NCBI GenBank assembly: GCA_019358895.1
Contig: JAHHIG010000003.1
Location: 62,001 to 126,000 of the forward strand
Origin: Tildeniella nuda ZEHNDER 1965/U140
GTDB lineage: Bacteria; Cyanobacteriota; Cyanobacteriia; Leptolyngbyales; Leptolyngbyaceae
Length of the DNA: 64,000 nucleotides
Reading direction: 5' to 3'
Below are positions 25,890 through 34,367 of this stretch, one piece after another (position 1 is the first letter of the stretch; each line of letters begins with the position of its first letter). The position numbers were made by a program, and so were the translations under genes. The notes beneath the pieces are model-generated. The model made no database searches. It was not told the DNA's origin and saw only the letters and a list, made by a program, of their open reading frames with translations.

Positions 25890-27788
25890 CTACATTCCTG
25901 GCAACACTCGCTCACGAAATTGCTGAAAGCCTGTAGGATTGAGCCGAGACCAGGTAACAAGCCCAACGCCGCCAAGTAACAGAACAGCTATTAAACTTCC
26001 TATAACCAGGAGTTTGCGCGATCGACGGTCTCTAGCAGCACCCTCTGGCTGTTGAGCAGCGGGTTTGTCTTGTAGCAGTGCTCTAGAGGCGGGCGACCAT
26101 GCAGATTCACTTCTCCGGCTGGCTGGCAGCAAGGGTTCTGGCACAACAGACGAGACAGTACAGCGGAGGAGCACGACGGATGCGTTGTCATGCCCGTTTT
26201 TCTGATTTGCCAGATCAATCCAGGTTTTAGCTGCCAGTTCCAGTGAGTGTTTGCCCTTGAGAATGGCATCTGTGTACGCTGCCCAGGATTGTTCAACCAG
26301 ACCCCGATCGCTGAGTCCATCGGAGCAAAGCAGCAGGATGCCATCTTCTTCCAAGATCAGGCGTTGGACAGTGGGTCGCAAGAATTCGGCATCGCGTGTG
26401 CCGATCGCTTGAGTGAGTGCGCCAGCATCGGGGCGCTGCAATGCCTCACGATAGAGCGATCGTCCCAGTCGCACTTCCCGCGCTGCCACATCGTCATCGA
26501 CCGTCAGTAAATGACAGTAACGGGGAGTCATCCAGTAGGCGCGGCTATCACCGACGTTGATGAGATAAAGCTCGTGCCCATTGCCATTAGAGCCGTTTAC
26601 CGTGGCTCCGTCTGCTGTAGTCAAGCGCTGGGGCACCTGTAGCGCCATCACCAGCGTTGTGCCCATGCGACGACGCTCTTCTCGTCCCTGCGTGTCATTT
26701 TGACTGGCGATCAGGTTGTTGACCACGCGCACCGATGCCTCTAGCTGCTGCATCAACAGGTCGGGAGAGACTAGCTCTGTTTGTGCCTCAACCTCTGCCA
26801 ACAGCGCCTGTGCTTGCAATTTCAGCGAGCGCACAGCCGTCTGACTTGCCACCTCGCCCCCTTCATGCCCACCAATGCCATCACACACGATCGCCAGATG
26901 GGATGCTAACGCCTCTGGTCGGGCTTTACTGGGAGGATAGCAAGCATCTTCATTGTGCGATCGTTGAGGTCCCGTGTCGGTTGCGCTCACGATTTGCACT
27001 CGCAGCGGTAGTGGCGCGGCTTGTTCTAGCAGCAATTGATTGAGCTGAGTTGCGATCGTGCCCAGTTCACTACCGTCTTCTCGCATCTGGTAGCAAATTG
27101 CTTGCAGCCGCTGTGCAATCTCTGGCTTGGCGCTGGTAACCCACTCTAGCCAGCGGTTGGCGAGATCTGCCAGTGTGGGTATCACTACGTCTGCCGCATC
27201 TGATCCCGCTAAAACATCAGCATCATCAAAGAGTTGGCAGAGCCGCACGCGCCATCCTTCGATCCGAACATTGTTCGCCGACAGCAGGCTGGAAGCAACA
27301 CCCTGTTCTAGCAGGGGTGTCCAGAGCTGAAGTAGTTGCCACAGCCAGTAGACCTGACGCAGGGCAGTTGCCTGTGCCCAGGCTTGCGCGATCGGGGGAT
27401 ACAGCTTGCCCTTTTCATCCAGCGGCATATTCTCCAACAGAAAAAAGGCAGCCTGAGCGTCGTCTGTCTGCGGGCAAAAGCCATACACTTCTGGAACGTG
27501 CAGCCGCTGCGGATAGAGATGCAAATACGGCAGCACCTCATCTGACCAATCAGTTGGCACATCGGGCGGTAGGCTGGGCTGCGTATCAAGCCAAATTTGG
27601 GGTGCGGTCACGTAGTAGCGACCTGCTACCTGCGTCCCCACAGGCGGATGTTCCGTGCGCCCAACTGCCCACAAGTAGCGGTAGACGAGCGGTGTTTCAC
27701 ACGCAACGCAGACAAGAGTCCCCAGGGTATTCAGGGGAGCGGCACAGTCTGGGTTGGGGCAACAAAGCTGCGGCTTAGAATCACTCAT
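25890..27788 (-). CDS. PP2C-type Ser/Thr phosphatase with zinc-ribbon and pseudokinase-like N-terminus
   Basis: 632 residues. Residues 8-35 hold four cysteines (CCPNPDC, CVAC), a zinc-ribbon pattern. Residues about 50-255 resemble a degenerate kinase: LLENMPLDEKGKL, then GVASSLLSANNVRIEGWRVRLCQLFDD where HRD and DFG would lie. The PP2C domain is about 265-535: DTGPQRSHNEDACYP, IVCDGIGGHEGGEVASQ, NVGDSRAYW, LLCSDGLSDRG and HDNASVVLL give all the metal-binding acidic residues. A C-terminal TM helix (LLVIGSLIAVLLLGGVGLV) anchors it with a short extracytoplasmic tail. It should dephosphorylate Ser/Thr phosphoproteins at the membrane. ftrV lies downstream. Confidence 0.92.
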   Translation of the reverse strand: MSDSKPQLCCPNPDCAAPLNTLGTLVCVACETPLVYRYLWAVGRTEHPPVGTQVAGRYYVTAPQIWLDTQPSLPPDVPTDWSDEVLPYLHLYPQRLHVPEVYGFCPQTDDAQAAFFLLENMPLDEKGKLYPPIAQAWAQATALRQVYWLWQLLQLWTPLLEQGVASSLLSANNVRIEGWRVRLCQLFDDADVLAGSDAADVVIPTLADLANRWLEWVTSAKPEIAQRLQAICYQMREDGSELGTIATQLNQLLLEQAAPLPLRVQIVSATDTGPQRSHNEDACYPPSKARPEALASHLAIVCDGIGGHEGGEVASQTAVRSLKLQAQALLAEVEAQTELVSPDLLMQQLEASVRVVNNLIASQNDTQGREERRRMGTTLVMALQVPQRLTTADGATVNGSNGNGHELYLINVGDSRAYWMTPRYCHLLTVDDDVAAREVRLGRSLYREALQRPDAGALTQAIGTRDAEFLRPTVQRLILEEDGILLLCSDGLSDRGLVEQSWAAYTDAILKGKHSLELAAKTWIDLANQKNGHDNASVVLLRCTVSSVVPEPLLPASRRSESAWSPASRALLQDKPAAQQPEGAARDRRSRKLLVIGSLIAVLLLGGVGLVTWSRLNPTGFQQFRERVLPGM

Positions 27789-28198
27789 GCGTTTATGACA
27801 ATATCTATAGAGTTTTTAAATGACTCACTGGTTAAGCCCACCTGATGTTACGTTCATGCTGTGACTCTCCAGGCGACGCGCGATCGAGATTAGACTGGTG
27901 ATAGAAATCAGGGTTCTGAGCACTTCTTGAATCGCGATCGCTGATTGTTACCCCAAGGCTGATTGTTACCCAAGAACGTCTCAGTTGCATTCTTCAAAGT
28001 TTTAGGGAACTCTGTCAATAGCGCGTCTTTGTCGATTGAGACCAATTGCCTATCAACTATAGGGGTGAAAGCGGCAAACGCGCTCGATCAGTTTCTTAAG
28101 AAATCTATCGCTCTGGTGATCCGAAATGCGCTCCGTGCATTCTGGATCTACCCGTAGCGATCGCATCCCTTTCATTCACGTCTTCAGGAATTCGTTAC
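27789..28198. other. Intergenic region between divergent PP2C and nfeD genes
   Basis: About 410 bp that must hold both promoters. A short direct duplication of GCTGATTGTTACCC occurs around 27940-27975. A 64-codon frame at 27963 is judged random. No clear operator. Confidence 0.5.
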
Positions 28199-28633
28199 AT
28201 GGCGCTGAGTCCTACGCTGATCTGGCTACTGGTTGGAGCGATTCTGTGTCTCGTTGAGTTTATCGTGCCAACGGCGTTTATCGCGTTGGTCATGGGTGTC
28301 AGCGCCCTGATTGTCGCTGCTGCCTCTACCATCATCCCGCCAGGTCTGCAAATCGTGCTCTGGATGGTGCTGTCTCTAGCACTGACAGTTTACTCGCGTC
28401 GTTTGGTGCAGCAAAAGACGACCCGTAAGCTAGACGCAACCGAAGCCGAAACCCTGACCGAGATTCTGCCCGGAAAAATCGGGCGTGTACGCTACGAAGG
28501 CAATTCCTGGGCGGCTCGTTGTGAGGATCATACGCTGACGATCGCCCCTAATCAGACGGTCTATGTCGTCGCGCGGAAAGGCACCACGCTTTCGGTAATG
28601 CCAGAGCACCTGCTGCACTCCGAAGACGTTTAA
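28199..28633 (+). CDS. NfeD family membrane protein
   Basis: 144 residues. Two or three N-terminal hydrophobic segments (LIWLLVGAILCLVEFIVPTAFIALVMGVSALIVA and LQIVLWMVLSLALTVY) precede a soluble OB-fold domain (about 78-140: GKIGRVRYEGNSWAARCEDHTLTIAPNQTVYVVARKGTTLSV). This is the short NfeD form that works with SPFH/stomatin proteins in membrane microdomains. The SPFH gene follows 54 bp downstream, the standard gene pair. Confidence 0.92.
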   Translation: MALSPTLIWLLVGAILCLVEFIVPTAFIALVMGVSALIVAAASTIIPPGLQIVLWMVLSLALTVYSRRLVQQKTTRKLDATEAETLTEILPGKIGRVRYEGNSWAARCEDHTLTIAPNQTVYVVARKGTTLSVMPEHLLHSEDV

Positions 28634-28687
28634 CGATCGCAAAATCAACACAACGCATTAGTAAACACAACTAAGGAGACAATCGCC

Positions 28688-29638
28688 ATGTTTGGCTGGT
28701 TTATCGCACTGTTAATTGGTGGTGGTGGGGTCGCGCTTTCGTCCGCCAAAGTAATTCAGCAAGGAAATGAGGCATTGGTTGAGCGATTGGGTGTGTACGA
28801 TCGCAAGCTCGAACCCGGACTCAAATTTGTGATTCCAGGCATGGAGCGCATTGCCTATCAGGGCACCATTCGAGAGCGAGTGCTGGATATTCCGCCACAG
28901 CCTTCCATTACCCGTGACAACGTGTCCATCACCGTAGACGCTGTAGTGTACTGGCGCATTATTGATATGGCGAAGGCGTACTACAAAGTCCAGGATCTTC
29001 AGTTTGCGATGGTCAATCTCGTGCTGACTCAGATCCGGGCTGAAATGGGCAAGCTAGAACTGGATGAAACGTTTACTGCCCGATCGCAGATCAACGATCT
29101 TTTACTACAAGAACTGGATGAAGCCACCGATCCCTGGGGCGTAAAAGTCACACGGGTAGAGCTGCGAGACATCATCCCCTCACAGGCAGTGCAAGAATCG
29201 ATGGAACTGCAAATGTCCGCCGAGCGGCGCAAACGAGCAGCCATCCTGAACTCTGAAGGCGAACGCGAAGCGGCGGTAAACTCTGCCAAAGGTAAGGCAG
29301 AAGCGCAAGTCCTGGATGCCGAAGCGCGTCAGAAGTCACTCATTTTACAAGCAGAAGGCGAACAGAAAGCGATCGTCCTTCGCGCTCAGGCAGAACGGCA
29401 AAATCAAGTCCTGAAGGCACAGGCAACCGCTGAGGCAATCCAGATTGTGAATCAGTCCCTCAAAGCCGATCCCCACGCACCTGAAGCAGGCAAAATGCTT
29501 TTGGCGCTGAACTATCTAGAAATGGGCAGCACGATCGGCAAGAGCGACAGCAGCAAAGTCATGTTCATGGATCCGCGCAGCATTCCAGCCACCTTACAAG
29601 GCATGTTGTCGATCGTGGACAACGGAAAGGAAGGATAG
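28688..29638 (+). CDS. SPFH/Band 7 (stomatin/QmcA-like) protein
   Basis: 316 residues; ATG at 28688 has AAGGAGA at 28673-28679. A single N-terminal hydrophobic segment is followed by the SPFH domain ([44 protein letters not shown] region, [20 protein letters not shown]). Then comes a long Ala/Glu/Lys/Gln helix (about 180-265) that drives oligomerisation. The protein forms large membrane-associated rings and is thought to organise microdomains and protease quality control with its NfeD partner encoded upstream. Confidence 0.94.
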   Translation: MFGWFIALLIGGGGVALSSAKVIQQGNEALVERLGVYDRKLEPGLKFVIPGMERIAYQGTIRERVLDIPPQPSITRDNVSITVDAVVYWRIIDMAKAYYKVQDLQFAMVNLVLTQIRAEMGKLELDETFTARSQINDLLLQELDEATDPWGVKVTRVELRDIIPSQAVQESMELQMSAERRKRAAILNSEGEREAAVNSAKGKAEAQVLDAEARQKSLILQAEGEQKAIVLRAQAERQNQVLKAQATAEAIQIVNQSLKADPHAPEAGKMLLALNYLEMGSTIGKSDSSKVMFMDPRSIPATLQGMLSIVDNGKEG

Positions 29639-29647
29639 GGAAAGGAT

Positions 29648-29690
29648 AAGGGCTAAAGGATGAAGGCTAAAAAATCATCCCTTAGCCCTT
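29648..29690. terminator. Stem-loop of the GGCTAAAGG repeat family after the SPFH gene
   Basis: AAGGGCTAAAGGATGA (29648-29663) pairs with TCATCCCTTAGCCCTT (29675-29690) with one mismatch; GTTTT follows at 29696-29700. It ends the nfeD-SPFH transcript and belongs to the same repeat family as 34300-34351 and the rnpB insert. Confidence 0.8.
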
Positions 29691-29738
29691 AGCCCGTTTT
29701 CATTCAAGCTTAATCGCGCTACAAAAGGGGCGGTTGTA

Positions 29739-30110
29739 CTACAGTAGAGTCGTAATTTTCACCATACCGCCAGCTCTTCCTTCGATCTCTAACTTGTAGT
29801 CTTCCAGTAATCCCATGCCAACCAAGGACTCTGTTTCCGATACGTTGACCTCAACCCTTCGGACTTGCCCATCCCAAATTACAGCACTAGCGTACATTTC
29901 AAACATTTTGAGGCTACCATCGCCGAGGATTGCACTCTGTATACCTCGGAGGGTTAACTTTAACTCATCAACGATCGCCCTCGGTAGCATTAAATCGCCT
30001 GTGTAACCTGTATCAATAATCGTTCTCACGCTTTTGCTTCGCCTGCCATCGTTCAAAACAGCAATCTGGATCATTGCCTCACGATTTGCGTTGACACTGC
30101 CTAAAATCAT
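29739..30110 (-). CDS. Clan AA retropepsin-like aspartic protease
   Basis: 123 residues from the ATG at 30110; the frame opens 22 codons upstream. The active-site motif is IIDTGYTGDLMLP (D-T-G), followed by a flap-like segment and LVGMGLLEDYKLEIE, where LVGMGLL is the usual hydrophobic-Gly motif. Like viral proteases it should act as a homodimer. Its start overlaps the upstream gene's stop as ATGA, so the two are translationally coupled. Confidence 0.88.
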   Translation of the reverse strand: MILGSVNANREAMIQIAVLNDGRRSKSVRTIIDTGYTGDLMLPRAIVDELKLTLRGIQSAILGDGSLKMFEMYASAVIWDGQVRRVEVNVSETESLVGMGLLEDYKLEIEGRAGGMVKITTLL

Positions 30111-30382
30111 AGGGACATGGTTGAACCAGCCAAACCAATACGATGAACGGCTCGGTGTCCAACTCGCACAAACCAAATTTGAGCCTTTGGATGTTGAGCT
30201 AACAGTTGATCCGAAGCAGTGAGACTATCTTTTGCAACTTCAAAGGCTCCAGTTTCAATGTCGATCGCCACGATCTTCCCATGATTGCCTGCTTCGACTT
30301 GGGCACGCACCTGCGATTCGTAGATCTCATTGCCGCGTCGAGCAAATTCTTCTTTGCTATAGCGAGGTTGTCGAGCTGTCAT
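30107..30382 (-). CDS. Small hypothetical protein coupled to the aspartic protease
   Basis: 91 residues: MTARQPRYSKEEFARRGNEIYESQV, GNHGKIVAIDIETGAFEVAKDSLTASD and IWFVRVGHRAVHRIG. This kind of protein repeatedly precedes retropepsin-like genes in cyanobacteria in my recollection; its role is unknown, perhaps a chaperone, inhibitor or antitoxin-like partner. It ends in ATGA overlap with the protease gene. Confidence 0.8.
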   Translation of the reverse strand: MTARQPRYSKEEFARRGNEIYESQVRAQVEAGNHGKIVAIDIETGAFEVAKDSLTASDQLLAQHPKAQIWFVRVGHRAVHRIGLAGSTMSL

Positions 30383-30490
30383 TGGATTAATTTCGCTTCA
30401 GTTATTCTGTTTCATTTTAACCTGGGCGATCGCGCTACTTCAACCGACAGACGATCGTTGCAATGTCTGTGGGAGTTGGGTTTCTTGCGC

Positions 30491-31060
30491 TCAACTCAAT
30501 CTATGGCAAGGGGCGATCGTACTCAACAACCATGCCTCTGTCATTTCAGGAGATTGTAAATGCACAACAGATAAATGTGCATACTCCGGTTGCTGTAGCA
30601 ATATGGGGTACTCTTGACGATTCCGTCGATAAGTCCGTAACATCCATAGCACGATGGAATCCTGACTTAAAAATGATGTTCGTAGATCTTCACGATTACC
30701 GTTCCAAAGTTCTTCCCGTTGCAGCGATCGTCGTAATGTTCGGCGTAGAAGCCGCCCGATAATGAGCCAGAAAGAGTAGTCAAGAAAGACAACTGTGTCA
30801 GCTTGAGTCCAAACAATATCTCGCACTGCGCTGTAATTGCCATCTATAACCCAGCGATCGCCACTCAAAGCATCAGTCACTCGATTACGAAATACCTCAA
30901 GTGGGGCGGCTGTCCAATGCGGCTCCCAATGTAGTGCATCTAATTCGATATGAGGAATCTGGAAGTGTTGAGCAACTGATCGTGCCAGAGTTGTTTTACC
31001 TGACCCCGTTGTCCCAACAATAGAAATCCTCTGACCACAATGTTGGAAACCTTCTTGCAT
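30491..31060 (-). CDS. P-loop nucleoside/adenylate-kinase-like protein (FlaR/topology-modulation type)
   Basis: 189 residues. ISIVGTTGSGKTTLARSVAQHFQIPHIELDALHWEPHWTAAP carries Walker A GTTGSGKT and the LDALHWxP motif typical of the FlaR-like family. WVIDGNYSAVRDIVWTQADTVVFLDYSFW is the second family signature. These are small kinase-like P-loop proteins of uncertain substrate, annotated in other genomes as DNA topology modulation proteins on weak grounds. Just upstream lies a gene-end fragment (31068-31164). Confidence 0.88.
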   Translation of the reverse strand: MQEGFQHCGQRISIVGTTGSGKTTLARSVAQHFQIPHIELDALHWEPHWTAAPLEVFRNRVTDALSGDRWVIDGNYSAVRDIVWTQADTVVFLDYSFWLIIGRLLRRTLRRSLQREELWNGNREDLRTSFLSQDSIVLWMLRTYRRNRQEYPILLQQPEYAHLSVVHLQSPEMTEAWLLSTIAPCHRLS

Positions 31061-31067
31061 AAACCCC

Positions 31068-31164
31068 TCAAGCGTGTCCGATCGCCTTAATTGCCGCTTC
31101 TAGCTCAATCGCCACACGTGTCCAGTGAGCGCTGCCTTGACAGAAAACGGTATACGGTTCTCGT
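31068..31164 (-). pseudogene. Orphan 3' end of a methionine gamma-lyase-like gene
   Basis: On the minus strand this reads R-EPYTVFCQGSAHWTRVAIE, LEAAIKAIGHA then TGA. It aligns without gaps to the last 32 codons of the intact gene at 32081-32177, about 80 of 97 bases identical by eye. Homology stops abruptly at 31164. No start or other part of the gene is present, so it is a displaced or remnant 3' end. Confidence 0.88.
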
Positions 31165-31174
31165 ACTATTATTA

Positions 31175-31594
31175 TCATGTCCAATTTTCGATCGACAAAC
31201 CAGTAATCTGACTAAAGTCAGCACTGTTCCGGGTCAACAAAATGGCTTGATTCACCAACGCAACCGATGCAATTTTCAAATCCATTGTGCCAAGTCTGGG
31301 ATACTCTTTCCTGAGACGTTGGCATTTTTGAGCAGCTTGTTCATCGAATTCAAGCACTGGAATCGTGCAGTAGTTTGTCAATTGCCGTTTTAACTGCTTA
31401 TACGCTTCAACCTGCTGTTCAATAGTCTGGGCTTTGGTAATGTAACTCAACCATCCCCGCGTTTGCTCTTCATAGCTAATAATGCTGGCTGCTACGTGAG
31501 TGGAACTGGCGCTTCCCAATCTTTGCATTAATCGTTGAGCTTTCACCCCTCCACGATCTAAAACACTGAGATGATCCGTGTCGAGAATGTACAT
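31175..31594 (-). CDS. vapC: PIN-domain toxin, VapC type
   Basis: 139 residues. MYILDTDHLSVLDRGG holds the first acidic residues of the PIN site, and YEEQTRGWL, GTMDLKIASVAL and TRNSADFSQITGL hold the rest. PIN toxins are Mg2+-dependent ribonucleases, often cutting tRNA or rRNA. The antitoxin gene ends one base before its start, the normal vapBC order. The pair lies between two copies of the same gene end, suggesting it was inserted. Confidence 0.92.
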   Translation of the reverse strand: MYILDTDHLSVLDRGGVKAQRLMQRLGSASSTHVAASIISYEEQTRGWLSYITKAQTIEQQVEAYKQLKRQLTNYCTIPVLEFDEQAAQKCQRLRKEYPRLGTMDLKIASVALVNQAILLTRNSADFSQITGLSIENWT

Positions 31595-31810
31595 CTACTC
31601 ATCTGGCTCTACAGAATTTGTGCGGAGAGAGTCACGATATTCGCGTCCCAATTGCATCGCCTCATCATAGGCTGAGTTATCAGCAAAGGTTCCAGCGATT
31701 TTTTCCCACCAGGGTTTCAAGGGTACACCACTCTCCACCTTGCTTTTAAGCTGCTTAACTTCAGCTTCTAAAGAAGCTACCCGTTCTTCTAGCTGTTTTG
31801 GCATTGGCAA
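31595..31810 (-). CDS. VapB-like antitoxin
   Basis: 71 residues. The N-terminal coiled coil (LEERVASLEAEVKQLKSKVE) could dimerise; the C-terminal part (KPWWEKIAGTFADNSAYDEAMQLGREYRDSL) is the segment that usually blocks the PIN active site. This DNA-binding-poor coiled-coil type is common beside cyanobacterial PIN toxins. It directly adjoins vapC. Confidence 0.85.
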   Translation of the reverse strand: MPMPKQLEERVASLEAEVKQLKSKVESGVPLKPWWEKIAGTFADNSAYDEAMQLGREYRDSLRTNSVEPDE

Positions 31811-32080
31811 TAGACCTCATTTGAACTCAAATTCTCATTTAATCGTAGGTCACGGCTTCAGATTTTGCACCTTGATAACTGCCAGGAAAGCAGCTTTGAA
31901 GAACTCCTAAGTTCTACAACTGAAGCAGTACAACACCTTGCTCTCCTAAAAACTTCGGTATAACGCCTAGTTTGAGGGCACTTGTACCTAAAGGCTTCGG
32001 GGTGATTCACCCTCTGCGCTCATTATCTTGAAAATTTTTGTATAAATTCAGCACGATCGCCCCTCATACAAAATTCTCAC

Positions 32081-33310
32081 TCAAGCATGACCGATCGCCT
32101 CAACTGCCGCTTCTAGCGCGATCGCCACATGCGTCCAATGAGTACCGCCCTGGCAGAAGACCGTATAAGGTTCTCGTAAGGGACCATCGGCGGAGAATTC
32201 TGAGGTGCTGCCGTCGATAAAGGTGCCGCCCGCCATCACCAGTTGGCTTTCGTAACCAGGCATGGTAGCAGGGACGGGGTCGAGGTAGGAGCCGATCGGA
32301 GAATGTTGTTGAATAGCACGGCAGAAGGCGATCAGTTTTTCAGGTGTGCCAAGCTGAATTGCCTGAATGACATCACGTCGAGGCGCATTAGGCAAGGGAT
32401 TTACCGGATAGCCCAGTTGCTCAAAGACATGAGCCGTGTAGTGATTGCCCTTCATGGCTTCGCCAACCATCTGTGGCGCGAGAAACAAGCCCTGAAAGAG
32501 CAGCCGATTTTGGTCAAAGGTTGCGCCGCCTGCACTGCCAATGCCGGGAGCGGTGAGACGACAGGTTGCCATTTCCACCAGATCGGCACGTCCTGCTACA
32601 TAGCCACCTGCGGTAACGATCGTCCCACCAGGATTTTTAATTAACGAACCTGCCATTAGATCGGCTCCGACAGCAGTTGGCTCTCGGTCTGCTACAAATT
32701 CGCCATAGCAGTTATCGACGAAGCAAACCGTGTTGGGGTTTTGCCGCTTGACGATCTGGACGATCTTTTCGATGTCGGCGATCGCCAAGCTGTCACGCCA
32801 GGAATAGCCACAGGAACGCTGAATCAGCACCATACGTGTTTCTGGCTTGATCGCAGAATCCAGTGCCTGCCAATCGATCGTGCCCAATTCGGTCAAGGCT
32901 AACTCCCGATAGCGAATGCCAAACTCTGCGAGGGAACCCTGATGTTGTCCGCGTACACCAATCACTTCTTCTAATGTGTCGTAAGGAGCGCCTACCACCG
33001 CTAACAGTTCATCGCCTGGTCGCAAAATGCCGTAGAGAGCGCAGGCGATCGCGTGGGTTCCCGACACAAACTGCACACGTACAGCAGCGGCTTCTGCGCC
33101 GACAATGTCTGCAAAAACCTGATCCAGCACCTGCCGCCCCAAATCGTCGTGACCATAGCCTGTCACACTACTAAAGTGATGTACACCGACTCGATGGTTG
33201 CGATACGCCGTAAGCACTCGTCGCAAATTTTCCTTGACCTGTGCGTCAATTCCAGAAAAAATCAGGGATAGGGTTTGCTCTACTTCACTTGAAAGATGAA
33301 AGCTGCTCAT
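32081..33310 (-). CDS. Methionine gamma-lyase family PLP protein (aluminium-resistance type)
   Basis: 409 residues. Fold-type I PLP enzyme: VQFVSGTHAIACALYGILRPGDELL, VCFVDNCYGEFVADREPTAVGADLMAGSLIKNPGGTI (with the PLP-binding Lys in SLIKNPGG), and SAGGATFDQNRLLFQG. This matches the Met_gamma_lyase (PF06838) family, annotated as cystathionine beta-lyase-like or aluminium resistance; the real reaction in cyanobacteria is not settled. Its last 97 bp recur at 31068-31164, separated from it by the vapBC pair. Gene is monocistronic. Confidence 0.92.
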   Translation of the reverse strand: MSSFHLSSEVEQTLSLIFSGIDAQVKENLRRVLTAYRNHRVGVHHFSSVTGYGHDDLGRQVLDQVFADIVGAEAAAVRVQFVSGTHAIACALYGILRPGDELLAVVGAPYDTLEEVIGVRGQHQGSLAEFGIRYRELALTELGTIDWQALDSAIKPETRMVLIQRSCGYSWRDSLAIADIEKIVQIVKRQNPNTVCFVDNCYGEFVADREPTAVGADLMAGSLIKNPGGTIVTAGGYVAGRADLVEMATCRLTAPGIGSAGGATFDQNRLLFQGLFLAPQMVGEAMKGNHYTAHVFEQLGYPVNPLPNAPRRDVIQAIQLGTPEKLIAFCRAIQQHSPIGSYLDPVPATMPGYESQLVMAGGTFIDGSTSEFSADGPLREPYTVFCQGGTHWTHVAIALEAAVEAIGHA

Positions 33311-33474
33311 GGATGTCTCATTATTTTCTAGAATACGCTAGGTGCTTATTCACAGAGGCACTGTTTCGCAGAGGTGCTGTCGTTGCATGCAGTCTCAGCT
33401 TGCATCCACTCCTCTAAAATGAGCGAAGTTTATTGTCGCGCAAATTGGTACCCTATCCACATTGAGATGAATGA

Positions 33475-34293
33475 ATGACTGTTGCAACTTCTAAAAAATT
33501 AAACTTTGACTTGCCCGTGATTCTGTTCATGGCGATCGTCCATGGAGGCGCACTCTTTGCCCTCTTGCCTGCAAACTTTAGCTGGGCGGCGATCGGCATC
33601 GCAGTCTTTTTACATTGGGTGACGGGTGGCTTGGGCATCACGCTCGGCTTTCACCGTCTTTTAACTCATCGCAGTTTTCAAGCTCCTCAGTGGCTAGAGT
33701 ATTTCTTTGCCTTCTGTGGCACGATGTCTTGCCAGGGTGGCGTAATTGACTGGGTAGGAATGCACCGCCTCCATCACCTGTATTCTGACCAGCCCTCCGA
33801 TCCGCATGACTCTAATCGCGGGTTTTGGTGGAGTCACATGGGCTGGATGCTGCGCGAAATTCCCTCACGCGATCAGGTCGATCGCTTCACCAAAGACCTT
33901 CACGATGACCCGTTTTATCAGTTCTTAAACAAACAATTTATTCCCTTGCAGCTCTTGTTAGCATTGGGGCTTTACCTGCTGGGCGGCTGGTCATTTGTGG
34001 TTTGGGGCGTTTTTGTGCGTCTCATTGCTGTCTTCCATTGCACCTGGTTGGTCAACAGCGCTACGCATCAGTTTGGCTATCGCACCTACGAGTCAGGTGA
34101 TCATTCCACCAATTGCTGGTGGGTTGCCCTCATGACCTATGGTGAAGGCTGGCACAACAACCACCACGCCTTTCAACATTCTGCCCGTCACGGCTTGCAA
34201 TGGTGGGAGTTTGACCTGACCTGGATGACCATTCAGCTACTGCAAACTCTGGGGCTGGCAAAAAAGGTAAAGCTAGCAGAGAAAGAGGGATGA
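33475..34293 (+). CDS. Acyl-lipid fatty acid desaturase (delta-9 type)
   Basis: 272 residues. The three histidine boxes are present: HRLLTHRS, HRLHHLYSD and GEGWHNNHHAF, which bind the di-iron centre. Hydrophobic segments around 16-50 and 155-190 make it an integral membrane enzyme. Length and the WVGMHRLHH context point to the delta-9 (DesC) class, which introduces the first double bond into stearoyl chains of membrane lipids using ferredoxin. Convergent with the proA-like gene. Confidence 0.93.
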   Translation: MTVATSKKLNFDLPVILFMAIVHGGALFALLPANFSWAAIGIAVFLHWVTGGLGITLGFHRLLTHRSFQAPQWLEYFFAFCGTMSCQGGVIDWVGMHRLHHLYSDQPSDPHDSNRGFWWSHMGWMLREIPSRDQVDRFTKDLHDDPFYQFLNKQFIPLQLLLALGLYLLGGWSFVVWGVFVRLIAVFHCTWLVNSATHQFGYRTYESGDHSTNCWWVALMTYGEGWHNNHHAFQHSARHGLQWWEFDLTWMTIQLLQTLGLAKKVKLAEKEG

Positions 34294-34299
34294 ACGTAT

Positions 34300-34351
34300 A
34301 AAGTATGAAGGCTAAAGGCTGAGTAGAACGACTTTTTAGCCTTCATACTTT
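34300..34351. terminator. Bidirectional terminator, GGCTAAAGG repeat family
   Basis: AAAGTATGAAGGCTAAA (34300-34316) pairs perfectly with TTTAGCCTTCATACTTT (34335-34351), a 17-bp stem between the convergent desaturase and proA-like genes. T/A runs flank both sides. Its sequence is shared with the rnpB insert. Confidence 0.85.
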
Positions 34352-34367
34352 AGCTTTTATACTTCTC

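Noticed and set aside
30463-30762. 100-codon plus-strand frame
   Set aside because: Antisense shadow of the P-loop kinase gene.
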